Shown: positions 8,283 through 16,597 of the stretch, in pieces
How the letters are laid out: each line of letters begins with the position of its first letter
How positions within the stretch are numbered: the first letter of the stretch is position 1
Assembly: GCF_001830325.1 (NCBI RefSeq)
Contig: NZ_MHZG01000003.1
Coordinates: forward strand, 55,452-119,451
Reading direction: 5' to 3'
DNA length: 64,000 bases
Source: Polynucleobacter sp. GWA2_45_21
GTDB taxonomy: Bacteria > Pseudomonadota > Gammaproteobacteria > Burkholderiales > Burkholderiaceae
Program-made: the position numbers and the translations under genes
The notes under the pieces: model-generated
The model's input: the letters and a program-made list of their open reading frames with translations, nothing else
Databases searched by the model: none
What the model was told of the DNA's origin: nothing

Positions 8283-9452
8283 ATGTCTATTACTGCCAAA
8301 GATGCAGCCCCAGTAGTTGTTCAAGAAGAAAACACAAGTCAATCCCGTAGAAAGTTTTTCAGCAAAGCAGGTGCTGCTGCTGTAGCTGTTCCACTGGCTG
8401 GCTTCCCAATGATTTCTGTAGCTCAAGCTCCTGTTGTATTGAAAATGCAAGGTGCTTGGGGTGCAAAAGACGTCTTCAACGAAATGGCTGAAGACTATGT
8501 CAAAAAAGTAAACGAAATGTCTGGCGGTAAGCTCAAGATTGATTACCTTGTTGGCGGTTCAGTAGTTAAGCCATTCGAAGTGACTGACGCGGTTAGTAAG
8601 GGTGTTCTAGACGGTGGCCACCAAGTTGCGGTTTACTGGTACGGTAAGTCTAAAGTAGCCTCATTGTTTGGCTCTGGCCCAATTACAGGTGCTAATGCTG
8701 AGCAGACACTCGGTTGGATTCAGCGTGGCGGTGGCGATCAGCTCTATCAAGAGTTGCTCCAAAAGTTGAACCTGAACATCAAAGGTTTCTTTGCGTTCCC
8801 AATGCCAACTCAGCCATTAGGCTGGTTTAAAAAGACTCCACCAAAGAATGCTCAAGAGCTCGTTGGTTACAAATATCGTACCGTGGGCCTTGCAGCTGAC
8901 TTGATGCAAAGCATGGGTATGAAAGTAACTCAGTTGCCAGGTGGCGAGATTGTTCCAGCGATGGAGCGCGGTGTGATTGACGCATTTGAGTTCAACAACC
9001 CAACTTCTGACCGTCGTTTCGGTGCTCAAGACGTGGCCAAGAACTATGTGATGGGTTCTTTCCACCAAGCGATGGAATTCTTTGAAATCATTTTCAACAA
9101 GACTAAGTACGATTCTTTGTCTCCTGAAAATAAAGCAATCCTCAAGTACGCAGCTGAAGCAGCTTCATCTTCAAATACTTGGATGGCTCAGGATTACTAC
9201 TCTAAGGACTTGCAAGAGCTGATCACTAAGGACAAGGTGAAAGTTACACGTACACCAAAATCCATTATGGAAGCACAGCTCAAGGCTTGGGCTGAGTTGA
9301 CTGCTAAATTGAATGCAGAAGACCCATTCTTCAAGAAGTGTGCAGATTCTCAATTGGCCTGGGCTAAGCGCGTTGCTTACTATGGCTTCTTGAATGACGC
9401 AGACTACAAGGCAGCTTACGAGTATGTATTCAAAACTAAGCTTCCAGTATAA
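8283..9452 (+). CDS. dctP: TRAP transporter substrate-binding protein, Tat-exported
   Basis: This 389-residue periplasmic binding protein of the DctP/TakP family captures an organic acid, likely a 2-oxo acid or other carboxylate, for the DctQM permease. A twin-arginine signal (SRRKFFSKAGAAAVAV) ends at SVAQA near residue 49. The mature part opens with VVLKMQGAWGAKDVFNEMA and contains the AFEFNNPTSD stretch, where TakP-like proteins bind their ligand and a cation. It is the first gene of the transporter operon but is separated from dctQ by a terminator and a second hairpin, so it is probably expressed in excess of the permease. Confidence 0.9.
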   Translation: MSITAKDAAPVVVQEENTSQSRRKFFSKAGAAAVAVPLAGFPMISVAQAPVVLKMQGAWGAKDVFNEMAEDYVKKVNEMSGGKLKIDYLVGGSVVKPFEVTDAVSKGVLDGGHQVAVYWYGKSKVASLFGSGPITGANAEQTLGWIQRGGGDQLYQELLQKLNLNIKGFFAFPMPTQPLGWFKKTPPKNAQELVGYKYRTVGLAADLMQSMGMKVTQLPGGEIVPAMERGVIDAFEFNNPTSDRRFGAQDVAKNYVMGSFHQAMEFFEIIFNKTKYDSLSPENKAILKYAAEAASSSNTWMAQDYYSKDLQELITKDKVKVTRTPKSIMEAQLKAWAELTAKLNAEDPFFKKCADSQLAWAKRVAYYGFLNDADYKAAYEYVFKTKLPV

Positions 9453-9473
9453 AATGCTGATCTAGTAATAAAG

Positions 9474-9501
9474 AAAGGCCGCTTTATTAGCGGCCTTTTT
9501 T
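9474..9501 (+). terminator. Rho-independent terminator after dctP
   Basis: The hairpin aaaggccgc / gcggccttt with loop tttatta is followed by a T6 run. Partial read-through here would let the binding protein be made at a higher level than the permease subunits. Confidence 0.85.
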
Positions 9502-9513
9502 GCAGTAACGAAC

Positions 9514-9547
9514 AATACCTCTAATATTTATCAGTATTAGAGGTATT
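9514..9547 (+). repeat. Perfect 13-bp inverted repeat between dctP and dctQ
   Basis: The arms aatacctctaata (9514-9526) and tattagaggtatt (9535-9547) are separated by 8 nt. There is no following T run, so this is not a standard terminator. It lies just after the dctP terminator and 45 bp before dctQ. It could be an RNA stem setting the stability of the dctQM message, or an operator for a separate dctQM promoter. Confidence 0.7.
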
Positions 9548-9591
9548 AGTACAAAAAACAGAAGCGCTAAAAGCGTACTGAGGAGAAAGCA

Positions 9592-10170
9592 ATGCTGGGT
9601 TATATCAAGTGGGTTGATGGCCTCTCGAAATCCATAGGCCATGCCTTTGGATGGACGGTAGTCCTGTTGACCCTGGGAACCTGTTACGAAGTGTTTATGC
9701 GCTATGTGCTCAATAATCCAACGGATTGGGCATTTGATATGAGCTATATGTTCTACGGCGCATTATTCATGATGGCAGGACCATACACATTATCCAAGGC
9801 CGCCATGGTCCGTGGCGATTTTTTATATCGCACCTGGAAAGAGACTACACAAGCCAAGGTTGATCTTGTCTTGTATTTCTTGTTCTACTTCCCTGGCATT
9901 TTGGCTCTGATTGTGATTGGCGGTCGCTATGGTTTTGATGCCATGATGATTCGTGAGGTTAGTGTTAATAGTCCGGTTGGAGTGCCTGTTTGGCCACTCA
10001 AGATGATCATCTTCTTTGCAGGTTTAGGTCTATTTATGGCTGGAACAGCTGAAGTATGTCGTTGCCTCATCTGCATTAAAACTGGCAGCTGGCCTTTTAG
10101 AGATCAAGATGTCAAAGAACTCGAAGAAGTTCTTATTGAAACCCATTCAACTAAAGTGGAAAGCACATAA
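9592..10170 (+). CDS. dctQ: TRAP transporter small permease subunit
   Basis: This 192-residue inner-membrane protein has four predicted helices, as expected for DctQ. It is the longer form that accompanies TakP-type binding proteins, with a charged C-terminal tail. The TYEVFMRYVLNNPTDWAFDMSY region near residues 38-60 is the family hallmark (each half of this stretch is shorter than 20 residues; quoted here as YEVFMRYVLNNP). A good ribosome binding site (gaggag) precedes ATG 9592. The stop overlaps the dctM start by one base, so the two permease subunits are translationally coupled. Confidence 0.9.
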   Translation: MLGYIKWVDGLSKSIGHAFGWTVVLLTLGTCYEVFMRYVLNNPTDWAFDMSYMFYGALFMMAGPYTLSKAAMVRGDFLYRTWKETTQAKVDLVLYFLFYFPGILALIVIGGRYGFDAMMIREVSVNSPVGVPVWPLKMIIFFAGLGLFMAGTAEVCRCLICIKTGSWPFRDQDVKELEEVLIETHSTKVEST

Positions 10171-11582
10171 TGAGTGATCCAGTCATCGCCCTCTTTATGT
10201 TGGGCTTATTTATTGTCTTTATTTTTCTGGGATTTCCAATTGCCTTCACTTTGATGGCAATGGGTATCGGTTTTGGTTTTTACGCCTATTACGATCCAGT
10301 CCTCTCATTTTTAGATAACCGCATCTTCTATCTATTTGTGCAAAACACATTTAGTGTGATGAATAACGATGTCTTGATATCGATACCCCTGTTCTTATTC
10401 ATGGGTTACATCATTGAGCGTGCCAATATTTTGGACCGACTCTTTTTGAGCTTGCAAACTGCCTTAAGGCACGTGCCTGGATCAATGGCAGTTGCTGCCT
10501 TGATTACCTGCGCATTGTTTGCTACTGCTACCGGTATTGTGGGTGCGGTCGTGACTTTGATGGGCTTACTAGCTTTGCCGTCAATGCTTAAAGCGGGTTA
10601 CGACCAAAAGTTGGCAGCGGGTGTTATTACTGCCGGCGGTACATTGGGTATTTTGATTCCACCATCAATCATGTTGATTGTGTATGCCGCAACTGCTGGT
10701 GTATCTGTGGTGAAGCTCTACGCTGCCGCTATGGTTCCTGGCTTCTTATTGGCAGGCTTATATTTGGTGTATGTCATTGTGCGCGTCGTGATCAACCCAT
10801 CATTAGCGCCTAAGCCAAAAGATGTGGATAACGTCGGTTTTTGGGATGGCTTTAAATTACTGGTAACCGCATTTTTCCCATTGGCCTTATTGATTTTGGC
10901 AGTTCTAGGTTCCATTTTGTTTGGTTTGGCAACACCGAGCGAAGCAGCGGCAATGGGCGCACTGGGCGGAACAATGTTGGCAGTAGCCTACAAGGCATTT
11001 ACATGGCAACGTCTACGTGAGTCTGTTTACTTGACTGCGAAGACCTCGGCGATGGTGTGTTACTTGTTCGTAGGTTCATGGACATTCTCATCCGTGTTCT
11101 CTTATCTCGGTGGCGAGCACATCATCAAAGATTTCATGATGTCAATGGATTTAAATACTGTTCAGTTCCTCATCATTGCTCAGTTAATCATCTTCGTCTT
11201 GGGCTGGCCACTAGAGTGGAGTGAGATCATCATTATTTTCGTTCCGATCTTCTTGCCACTTTTGGCGCACTTTAATGTCGATCCATTGCTGTTTGGTATT
11301 TTGATCGCCGTAAACTTGCAGACCTCTTTCTTGACGCCGCCCATGGCCATGTCGGCCTACTACCTCAAAGGTGTGGCGCCGCCAGAGTTGGCTTTGTGGA
11401 CGATTTTCAAGGGATGTTTCCCATTCCTGGGAATGGTATTGGTCACCTTAATCCTGGTATATGCGCAGCCAGCATTGGTCAATTGGTTGCCAGACATGCT
11501 CTATAGCAATGAGGATGTATCTGCTCCCTATGATCCAAATGATCCTAGCGCAGTGAACCCTGAATTCTTAATGAGTAAGTAA
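10170..11582 (+). CDS. dctM: TRAP transporter large permease subunit
   Basis: This 470-residue DctM-type protein of about 12 helices is the Na+-driven membrane channel of the transporter. It shows the family features FLFMGYIIERANILDRLF, the ATGIVGAVVTLMGLLALP segment, and GGTLGILIPPSIMLIVYA where the unwound helix region carries conserved glycines and prolines. The second half repeats this with NLQTSFLTPPMAMSAYYLKG. It acts with dctP and dctQ, and the amidase-like gene starts 6 bp downstream. Confidence 0.93.
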   Translation: MSDPVIALFMLGLFIVFIFLGFPIAFTLMAMGIGFGFYAYYDPVLSFLDNRIFYLFVQNTFSVMNNDVLISIPLFLFMGYIIERANILDRLFLSLQTALRHVPGSMAVAALITCALFATATGIVGAVVTLMGLLALPSMLKAGYDQKLAAGVITAGGTLGILIPPSIMLIVYAATAGVSVVKLYAAAMVPGFLLAGLYLVYVIVRVVINPSLAPKPKDVDNVGFWDGFKLLVTAFFPLALLILAVLGSILFGLATPSEAAAMGALGGTMLAVAYKAFTWQRLRESVYLTAKTSAMVCYLFVGSWTFSSVFSYLGGEHIIKDFMMSMDLNTVQFLIIAQLIIFVLGWPLEWSEIIIIFVPIFLPLLAHFNVDPLLFGILIAVNLQTSFLTPPMAMSAYYLKGVAPPELALWTIFKGCFPFLGMVLVTLILVYAQPALVNWLPDMLYSNEDVSAPYDPNDPSAVNPEFLMSK

Positions 11583-11588
11583 TAAGAG

Positions 11589-12935
11589 ATGAGTGACGCA
11601 GTGATTACCTTAAACCAGTTGGATGTCCCCAAAATTCGAGAGCTTATCTCGACTGGGTCATCTAGCTGTGTTGAGCTCACCGATTTGTTTTGCCAACAGG
11701 CAAAGGGAATCGATGAAAAAATTACTGCGCTCGCTTTTTTTCATCCCAAAGCCATTTTGCGACAAGCGGCCTTAGTTGATGATGGTCACGCACGTGGCTT
11801 AAATCACTCGGCTAGGCTTGAAGGTGTTCCGGTTGCACTGAGTGACAACATTGATTCCATTGATATGTTCTCCACTATCGGATCACCTTTATTAGAGGGG
11901 CGTCATCCTCGTTGGGATGCTTCTCTTGTAAAACGCTTAAGAGATGATGGCGCTATTACTTTTTGTAAAGCGAAGGTTGCCGAATTTAATTTAGGTCAAG
12001 CCCCCGAAGTTTGCAATCCATTGGACCTCGAACGACAGGTTGGTTTGGCTGCTGGCGCTGCAGCTGCTTTAGTCGCTAGCGGTATCGTGCCTGTTGCAGT
12101 GGGTACGCAATCTCTAGGATCGATTGCAGAGTCTGCGTCTTATTGTGGTGTAGTGGGATTTAAGCCTAGCAGTCGCTTGATCTCTCAATCGGGAATCTTT
12201 CGTGCCTCCAAGTCACTCGAGCAAGTTGGCATCTTTAGTAAGACTGTAGAGGATGCCGCTCTACTAGCTGAGATTGTCTTGGGTTCTGATGAGCAAGATC
12301 CAGATACTAAAGGCGTACTCCCAAGACCGCTCTTGGCAATTTGCAAAGAAGAGATTCCTTTTAAGCCCAACTTTGTTTTCTTGAAAACGCCAGACTGGGT
12401 TGATATGGATCCCGAGGCAAAAGAAGCGATCGAGGCTTTACTTGAAGAACTTGCCGATCAAATCACAATTATTGATTTGCCGGAGTCTACGATTCAGTCA
12501 AAAGAGTGGCATGAACTTATTGCGCAGGCGGAGTTCACTCAAGCCTTAGAAACACAAGAGCGTCAAATCTCTAAAAAGCCTCCTAAGAGAATTGCTGACA
12601 TGATCAAGGCGGGCTCGAAGATCACCGCTCAAGAGTATCTCCGAGCTCTGAATGCCATTGAAATGGTATCGAGTAGTTTTGATGAATTCTTTGATCGCTT
12701 TGACTGTATTTTGACGCCTTCAAGCTTAGGCTTTGCACCATTGAAATCTGAAACTGCAAGACCTAGTAGTTTGGCAAATTCTCTTTGGGCTGTTACTGGT
12801 ATGCCGACGATTAGCCTACCGATTTTGCAATCAAGCAAAGGACTTCCTTTGGGAGTTCAGCTGACTGGTAAACAATTCGACGATGCTCGTCTCTTAAGGA
12901 CGGCGCGTTGGTTTTTAAATCACTTCAATCAATAA
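11589..12935 (+). CDS. Amidase-signature fold protein, probably catalytically dead
   Basis: This 448-residue protein is collinear with GatA/AtzF-type amidases, which hydrolyse amides with a Lys / cis-Ser / Ser triad. The usual VKDN lysine is Ser85 (ALSDN). The GGSSGG loop is V-G-L-A-A-G at 151-156, so the cis-Ser is Ala154. The nucleophile position, Ser178 in LGSIAESA, is kept. With two of three catalytic groups lost, classical amide hydrolysis is unlikely. Its place 6 bp after dctM suggests a binding, scaffold or altered-chemistry role tied to the TRAP substrate. The reading frame is intact and its composition is normal, so it is not a decaying pseudogene. Confidence 0.8.
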   Translation: MSDAVITLNQLDVPKIRELISTGSSSCVELTDLFCQQAKGIDEKITALAFFHPKAILRQAALVDDGHARGLNHSARLEGVPVALSDNIDSIDMFSTIGSPLLEGRHPRWDASLVKRLRDDGAITFCKAKVAEFNLGQAPEVCNPLDLERQVGLAAGAAAALVASGIVPVAVGTQSLGSIAESASYCGVVGFKPSSRLISQSGIFRASKSLEQVGIFSKTVEDAALLAEIVLGSDEQDPDTKGVLPRPLLAICKEEIPFKPNFVFLKTPDWVDMDPEAKEAIEALLEELADQITIIDLPESTIQSKEWHELIAQAEFTQALETQERQISKKPPKRIADMIKAGSKITAQEYLRALNAIEMVSSSFDEFFDRFDCILTPSSLGFAPLKSETARPSSLANSLWAVTGMPTISLPILQSSKGLPLGVQLTGKQFDDARLLRTARWFLNHFNQ

Positions 12936-12950
12936 CTGGAACTATTGAAT

Positions 12951-13121
12951 ATGAAAAAATTATTCCCACCTTTATTAGCATTAGGTTTATTGCTATTTTT
13001 CTTTTTAGCCTACATCCTCAAGCTTAAGCAATTTGATTTATTGCTATTGCTCACCTTTGGTATTGGTTTGGCGGTGTATGACTTCTATCTTTCTTACAAA
13101 GATAGCAAAGACCAGCATTAA
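12951..13121 (+). CDS. Small two-helix membrane protein
   Basis: This 56-residue ORF begins ATG AAA AAA, 15 bp after the amidase-like gene. It encodes two hydrophobic segments (about residues 4-22 and 29-45) and a short charged tail ending DSKDQH. I do not recognise a family. Its position in the TRAP operon and its good hydrophobic periodicity support a real gene, possibly a small accessory to the transporter. Confidence 0.55.
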   Translation: MKKLFPPLLALGLLLFFFLAYILKLKQFDLLLLLTFGIGLAVYDFYLSYKDSKDQH

Positions 13122-13192
13122 TCAGTTATAAGTTTTCCTGCTTGTGCTGGAGGCAGATAAGCCGAAAGTACAAGCAGTTTGTGATTCCTGAC

Positions 13193-13750
13193 CTAGGGCT
13201 GTAGTAGCCCAATAGCCTCCCGAATGAGGAGCGCACGATAAGCCATATAGATGGCAACAAGTACAAATCCCGATAAGAATAGTTTTGGTATTAAGGCGCC
13301 TTCGCTCACTAATTCTGAATTCAGTAGCCCTATTGCCACTGCTAAAAAGAATAGTGCACCCAGTACCAACATGACCCAGTTCTCTGCGCCTGTAACTTCT
13401 TGGGTCTGGTTGCGGTACGCCAGAACTTGAAATGCCGTATTTGTCGGATACCCCGAAACTGTCACGCTATCGCCATCGCCAATCTTCATTGGCGAAGAGA
13501 ACTTTGCTTGAATAGCTTGATCGCCTAAATTAAAGCTTGATATATAAAAACGCTGGTAATACACAGAGGAATGATCGTGGGTTGGTTTTTCAGGATTAAC
13601 GTATTCCAAGAGCCCTTTACTCAGATTGCTGACAGTCCCTGAAATAGCGCTCACTGAGCTAGTTAAAAATGAACTTGGTTTAACGGTCATAAATAGGGCT
13701 CCCAGTAGTACGAGAAAGAGAATCAGAAGAGAGGCTAGCGGCCGCTTCAT
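13193..13750 (-). CDS. Hypothetical membrane protein downstream of TauE-type exporter
   Basis: This 185-residue protein has three hydrophobic segments: near residues 4-23, 125-143 and 153-171. Between the first and second is a soluble part of about 95 residues containing IGDGDSVTVSGYP, which has a beta-rich, OB-like look. I do not recognise a family. It starts at the base next to the TauE-type stop, so the two are surely co-transcribed. This places it in the sulfur-detoxification locus, perhaps as a helper of the exporter. Confidence 0.65.
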   Translation of the reverse strand: MKRPLASLLILFLVLLGALFMTVKPSSFLTSSVSAISGTVSNLSKGLLEYVNPEKPTHDHSSVYYQRFYISSFNLGDQAIQAKFSSPMKIGDGDSVTVSGYPTNTAFQVLAYRNQTQEVTGAENWVMLVLGALFFLAVAIGLLNSELVSEGALIPKLFLSGFVLVAIYMAYRALLIREAIGLLQP

Positions 13751-14590
13751 TTATTTTAAGAAAACATCAAGATGTGTATTAAGTGCACCCTTAATTAATA
13801 AGCTGATTGCTATCAATAGGGTAAAAACAGCAAAGATGAGTTGGACATTGGGGCCGCTCATTTTTTTGCCTAAGAGTTGTCCAAGTAATAAGCCAACTAG
13901 CGCAGCTAGAGAGAATGGTGCAGCAACGATGAGATTAAGGTTGCCGGAAGCGGCGGAGAATATAGCGCCACCACCAGTGACAATCGCGAGCACTCCAAGC
14001 GAGGTTGCTACGATGGACTTCACGGGTAGGTCTGTGTAACGTTTCAGGGCTGGAACAATAATGAAGCCACCACCAACCCCTAATAGGCCGGATAAAAAAC
14101 CTGCAAGACTGCCGGAGAGCGTGAGTGCGCGGGCGCAAGGCATAGTCCACTGAAGTTTTCCGATCTCTGGATGAATTAAACAAGGTGGAGGTTTACGATT
14201 GGGCTCAGAAATGCCTTTCAGTTCATTGCGAGCTTGGCTCAGTAAGCGAATGGCAACATACAAGAGAATTAGGCTAAATAGGATCTGCAGGGGCGCATTA
14301 GGAATTTGGGGTGCGAGCCAAAGGCCCAATGGCGAAAGTGCCAAACCAAAAATCGCCATAAACCCAGCTGCTTTGTAGCGCAAGATCTTGTTTTTGAGAC
14401 CCAAGATGGCTCCAATGCTAGAGGCAAGAGCTACGGCGCACAGTGCAATAGGGGCTGCTTCAGCAATGGGTAATCCCAAAAAGAAGACCAGGAGTGGGAC
14501 AGACAAGATACCACCCCCAGCGCCGGTCAGGCCCATAAGGATGCCCACTAGGATGCCTAGCGCTGGGCTGATGAGGTTTGCGTAGTCCAT
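13751..14590 (-). CDS. TauE/SafE-family sulfite/organosulfur exporter
   Basis: This 279-residue membrane protein has about eight helices in two halves, each opening with the TauE/SafE glycine motif (GILVGILMGLTGAGGGILSVP near the N-terminus in pieces; GLLGVGGGFIIVPAL near residue 170). Such proteins are thought to export sulfite or related sulfur anions. It is transcribed divergently from the persulfide dioxygenase across a 65-bp AT-rich region with two palindromes. In other bacteria, BigR-regulated operons include a similar exporter to remove the sulfite made by the dioxygenase. Confidence 0.88.
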   Translation of the reverse strand: MDYANLISPALGILVGILMGLTGAGGGILSVPLLVFFLGLPIAEAAPIALCAVALASSIGAILGLKNKILRYKAAGFMAIFGLALSPLGLWLAPQIPNAPLQILFSLILLYVAIRLLSQARNELKGISEPNRKPPPCLIHPEIGKLQWTMPCARALTLSGSLAGFLSGLLGVGGGFIIVPALKRYTDLPVKSIVATSLGVLAIVTGGGAIFSAASGNLNLIVAAPFSLAALVGLLLGQLLGKKMSGPNVQLIFAVFTLLIAISLLIKGALNTHLDVFLK

Positions 14591-14602
14591 TGCAATTTAT
14601 TT

Positions 14603-14636
14603 TATATTAATATAGTATATAAATATATATTATATT
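14603..14636. promoter_or_regulatory. Candidate BigR/SqrR operators in divergent promoter region
   Basis: Two AT-rich palindromes lie between the divergent genes: TATATTAATATA (14603-14614) and AATATA-TAT-TATATT (14622-14636). BigR-type repressors are known to bind AT-rich inverted repeats in front of such operons, and a BigR-like gene is encoded just downstream. The short 65-bp interval means one repressor could control both directions. Confidence 0.55.
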
Positions 14637-14655
14637 TATTCGACAGGAAAATATC

Positions 14656-15528
14656 GTGAACTCAAAACATAGGCCACTCATTAAGGACTTTTTCGACCCA
14701 GAAACTTGGACCTATACCTATGTAGTTTATGAGGGTGAAGGCAGTCCTTGCGTCATTATTGATTCAGTCATGAACTATGACCCTAAATCAGGCAGAACCA
14801 CCACTAAGTCTGCTGATGAAGTCATTGCCTTCGTGAAGGCGCATCAGCTCCAAGTCACTTGGATTCTGGAGACCCATGCCCATGCAGACCATTTAACCGC
14901 TGCCCTCTACTTGCAAAGTCACTTAGGTGGCAAATTGGTTATCGGCGATCACATTGCTCATGTACAGAAGGTATTTAAAGGGGTTTTCAATTTAGATGAG
15001 CACTTTAAAGTGGATGGCACTCAGTTCGATCAATTGCTCAAAGAGGGCGAGTCACTCCCTTTTGGAAACCTGTCTTTAAAAGCCCTTTTTGTACCAGGCC
15101 ACACCCCAGCTTGCATGGCTTATGAAATCGGTGATGCGATCTTTGTAGGTGATACCTTATTTATGCCGGATGTCGGCACAGCCCGTTGTGATTTCCCAGG
15201 CGGTGATGCAAAGACGCTGTATCGCTCGATTCAGAAGATCTTGTCCTGTCCTGGCGAGACAAAGCTATATATGTGCCATGACTATCCACCAAATAACAGA
15301 CCTGCGACTGGTGTTACCACTGTCGCTGATGAGAAGGCAAACAATATTCATGTGCATGATGGTGTAACTGAGGAGCAATTCGTGGCGATGCGTACCGCAC
15401 GAGATAAAACCCTAGATATGCCAACATTAATATTGCCTTCTATTCAGGTCAATATTCGAGCTGGCCATTTTCCTGAAGCGGATAGCAATGGCGTTGCTTA
15501 TCTCAAAATTCCATTGAATGCACTCTGA
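14656..15528 (+). CDS. ETHE1/Blh-type persulfide dioxygenase (MBL fold)
   Basis: This 290-residue non-heme iron enzyme of the metallo-beta-lactamase fold oxidises glutathione persulfide to sulfite. It has the ETHE1-like THAHADH metal motif (His74, His76, Asp78, His79), the downstream VPGHTPACMAYEIGDAIFVG block with metal His and Asp, and CHDY near residue 215. These match ETHE1/Blh and not glyoxalase II. The start is GTG 14656 after an ACAGGAA site. The BigR-like gene follows directly, giving a self-regulated sulfide-detoxification unit. Confidence 0.88.
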   Translation: MNSKHRPLIKDFFDPETWTYTYVVYEGEGSPCVIIDSVMNYDPKSGRTTTKSADEVIAFVKAHQLQVTWILETHAHADHLTAALYLQSHLGGKLVIGDHIAHVQKVFKGVFNLDEHFKVDGTQFDQLLKEGESLPFGNLSLKALFVPGHTPACMAYEIGDAIFVGDTLFMPDVGTARCDFPGGDAKTLYRSIQKILSCPGETKLYMCHDYPPNNRPATGVTTVADEKANNIHVHDGVTEEQFVAMRTARDKTLDMPTLILPSIQVNIRAGHFPEADSNGVAYLKIPLNAL

Positions 15529-15541
15529 TTGGAATATGACG

Positions 15542-15859
15542 ATGAATATGCCTATCTCGAAAGCCGAATTAAAGAAGATGCAGTCATCTGCAGATGATGC
15601 TTGCAGGCTGATGAAGGTCTTATCTAACCGAGATCGCATGATGCTCTTATGCGAAATCGGCCAAGCGGAAAAATGCGTTAGTGAGCTAGAGACTGCCTTA
15701 GATTTACATCAACCCACGCTCTCGCAACAGCTCACTGTGTTACGTAAAGAAAAGCTGGTCAAAACACGTAGAGATGGTAAGCAAATTTACTACTCCCTAT
15801 CAAGCCAGGTTGCTGTAGCAGTCATGAGTTTGCTCTACAAGCATTACTGTAAGAAGTAA
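15542..15859 (+). CDS. bigR: ArsR-family persulfide-responsive repressor (BigR/SqrR type)
   Basis: This winged-helix regulator of about 105 residues has the ArsR recognition segment LDLHQPTLSQQLTVLRKEKL and wing TRRDGKQIYYSL. Two cysteines, Cys37 (LLCEIG) and Cys103 (KHYC), are 66 residues apart, the same spacing as Cys42/Cys108 of BigR and Cys41/Cys107 of SqrR, which form a disulfide or tetrasulfide on persulfide exposure. The start is uncertain: ATG 15518, 15536 and 15542 are in frame, and 15542 has GGAA 7 nt upstream. It probably represses the dioxygenase operon and the divergent exporter. Confidence 0.87.
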   Translation: MNMPISKAELKKMQSSADDACRLMKVLSNRDRMMLLCEIGQAEKCVSELETALDLHQPTLSQQLTVLRKEKLVKTRRDGKQIYYSLSSQVAVAVMSLLYKHYCKK

Positions 15860-15899
15860 TTGCCAGGAATCATTTAATTGTTTTTAAAGGGAGTTCAAT

Positions 15900-16112
15900 A
15901 TGAAATGTAACGTCGGCGGTATCGATCGTATCTTAAGAATCTCAGTAGGCATTGTGCTTGTTGCGCTTGCAGCCAACGGTATTGTAGGTTGGTGGGGCTG
16001 GCTTGGGCTAATTCCTTTAGCTACTGGAATTTTCCGTTTCTGCCCAGCCTATCCATTATTGAGAATCAATTCTTGCGGAACTTCATCTGGAAAAGATTCT
16101 TGCTGTAATTAA
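15900..16112 (+). CDS. DUF2892 / YgaP-like small membrane protein
   Basis: This 70-residue protein starts MKCNVGGIDRILRIS and has two hydrophobic stretches with FRFCPAYPLLRINSC, the DUF2892 signature. It has several cysteines (positions 3, about 48, 58, 67 and 68). In YgaP this domain is fused to a rhodanese that carries persulfide sulfur. Here it stands alone, 40 bp after bigR, consistent with a role in the same sulfide-response operon. A clear ribosome binding site (AAGGGAG) precedes the ATG. Confidence 0.85.
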   Translation: MKCNVGGIDRILRISVGIVLVALAANGIVGWWGWLGLIPLATGIFRFCPAYPLLRINSCGTSSGKDSCCN

Positions 16113-16129
16113 GTTTCTTTAGTTTGATT

Positions 16130-16163
16130 AAGGCGTATTGAGAAATAACACTCAATGCGCCTT
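16130..16163. terminator. Bidirectional terminator
   Basis: The stem aaggcgtattgag / ctcaatgcgcctt (one G-U type mismatch) lies between the convergent DUF2892 gene and the Fur-boxed operon, where it can serve both. T-rich tracts flank it only weakly. Confidence 0.65.
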
Positions 16164-16171
16164 ATTGCCAT

Positions 16172-16597
16172 CTAGCGCTCACACTTTTTGGTAAAAACCC
16201 CATGCAGTAAAAATATGGCAAAGAAGGCAATGCCAATCACCCAGTGGCTTGTGATGATAGCATCTCGAATTACTTCTGGCCCGTAATACAACAAGACCCC
16301 CGTTAGTAATAAAGCACTTAAAAAGGCTAATTGGCTAAGGCCACTCCACAACTTTCGCCTGGACTTGAGGCCTGCCTTCAGGTGAAATGGGAAAATGGAG
16401 CCCAGTGCCATCGTGGCCACCATAGCAGCAATGCCGTGCCACATTAATACGGAGTGGGCACCCAATACAGCGCGTTCAATATGAAATTCGTGGCCAATTA
16501 AATAGGCTGTGCCAGTAAGGGAGCAACTCAACATCGCAATCAGTACAAAATATCTTTGCCAGGCCGGCATTTTGCCAAGGCGACTGGAATTTTTCAT
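16172..16597 (-). CDS. Four-helix membrane protein with conserved histidines (cytochrome b561/DUF4405-like)
   Basis: This 141-residue membrane protein has four predicted helices (about residues 14-33, 46-65, 82-101 and 112-131). Histidines in or near them (GHEFH, LGAHSVLMWHG, TSHWVIG, LLHG) fit a four-helix heme-b protein, though heme binding is inference. ATG 16597 overlaps the apbE stop as ATGA; longer upstream extensions would run through apbE and are rejected. It is the last gene of the Fur-boxed flavin operon and could pass electrons across the membrane to the FMN-binding protein. Confidence 0.7.
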   Translation of the reverse strand: MKNSSRLGKMPAWQRYFVLIAMLSCSLTGTAYLIGHEFHIERAVLGAHSVLMWHGIAAMVATMALGSIFPFHLKAGLKSRRKLWSGLSQLAFLSALLLTGVLLYYGPEVIRDAIITSHWVIGIAFFAIFLLHGVFTKKCER

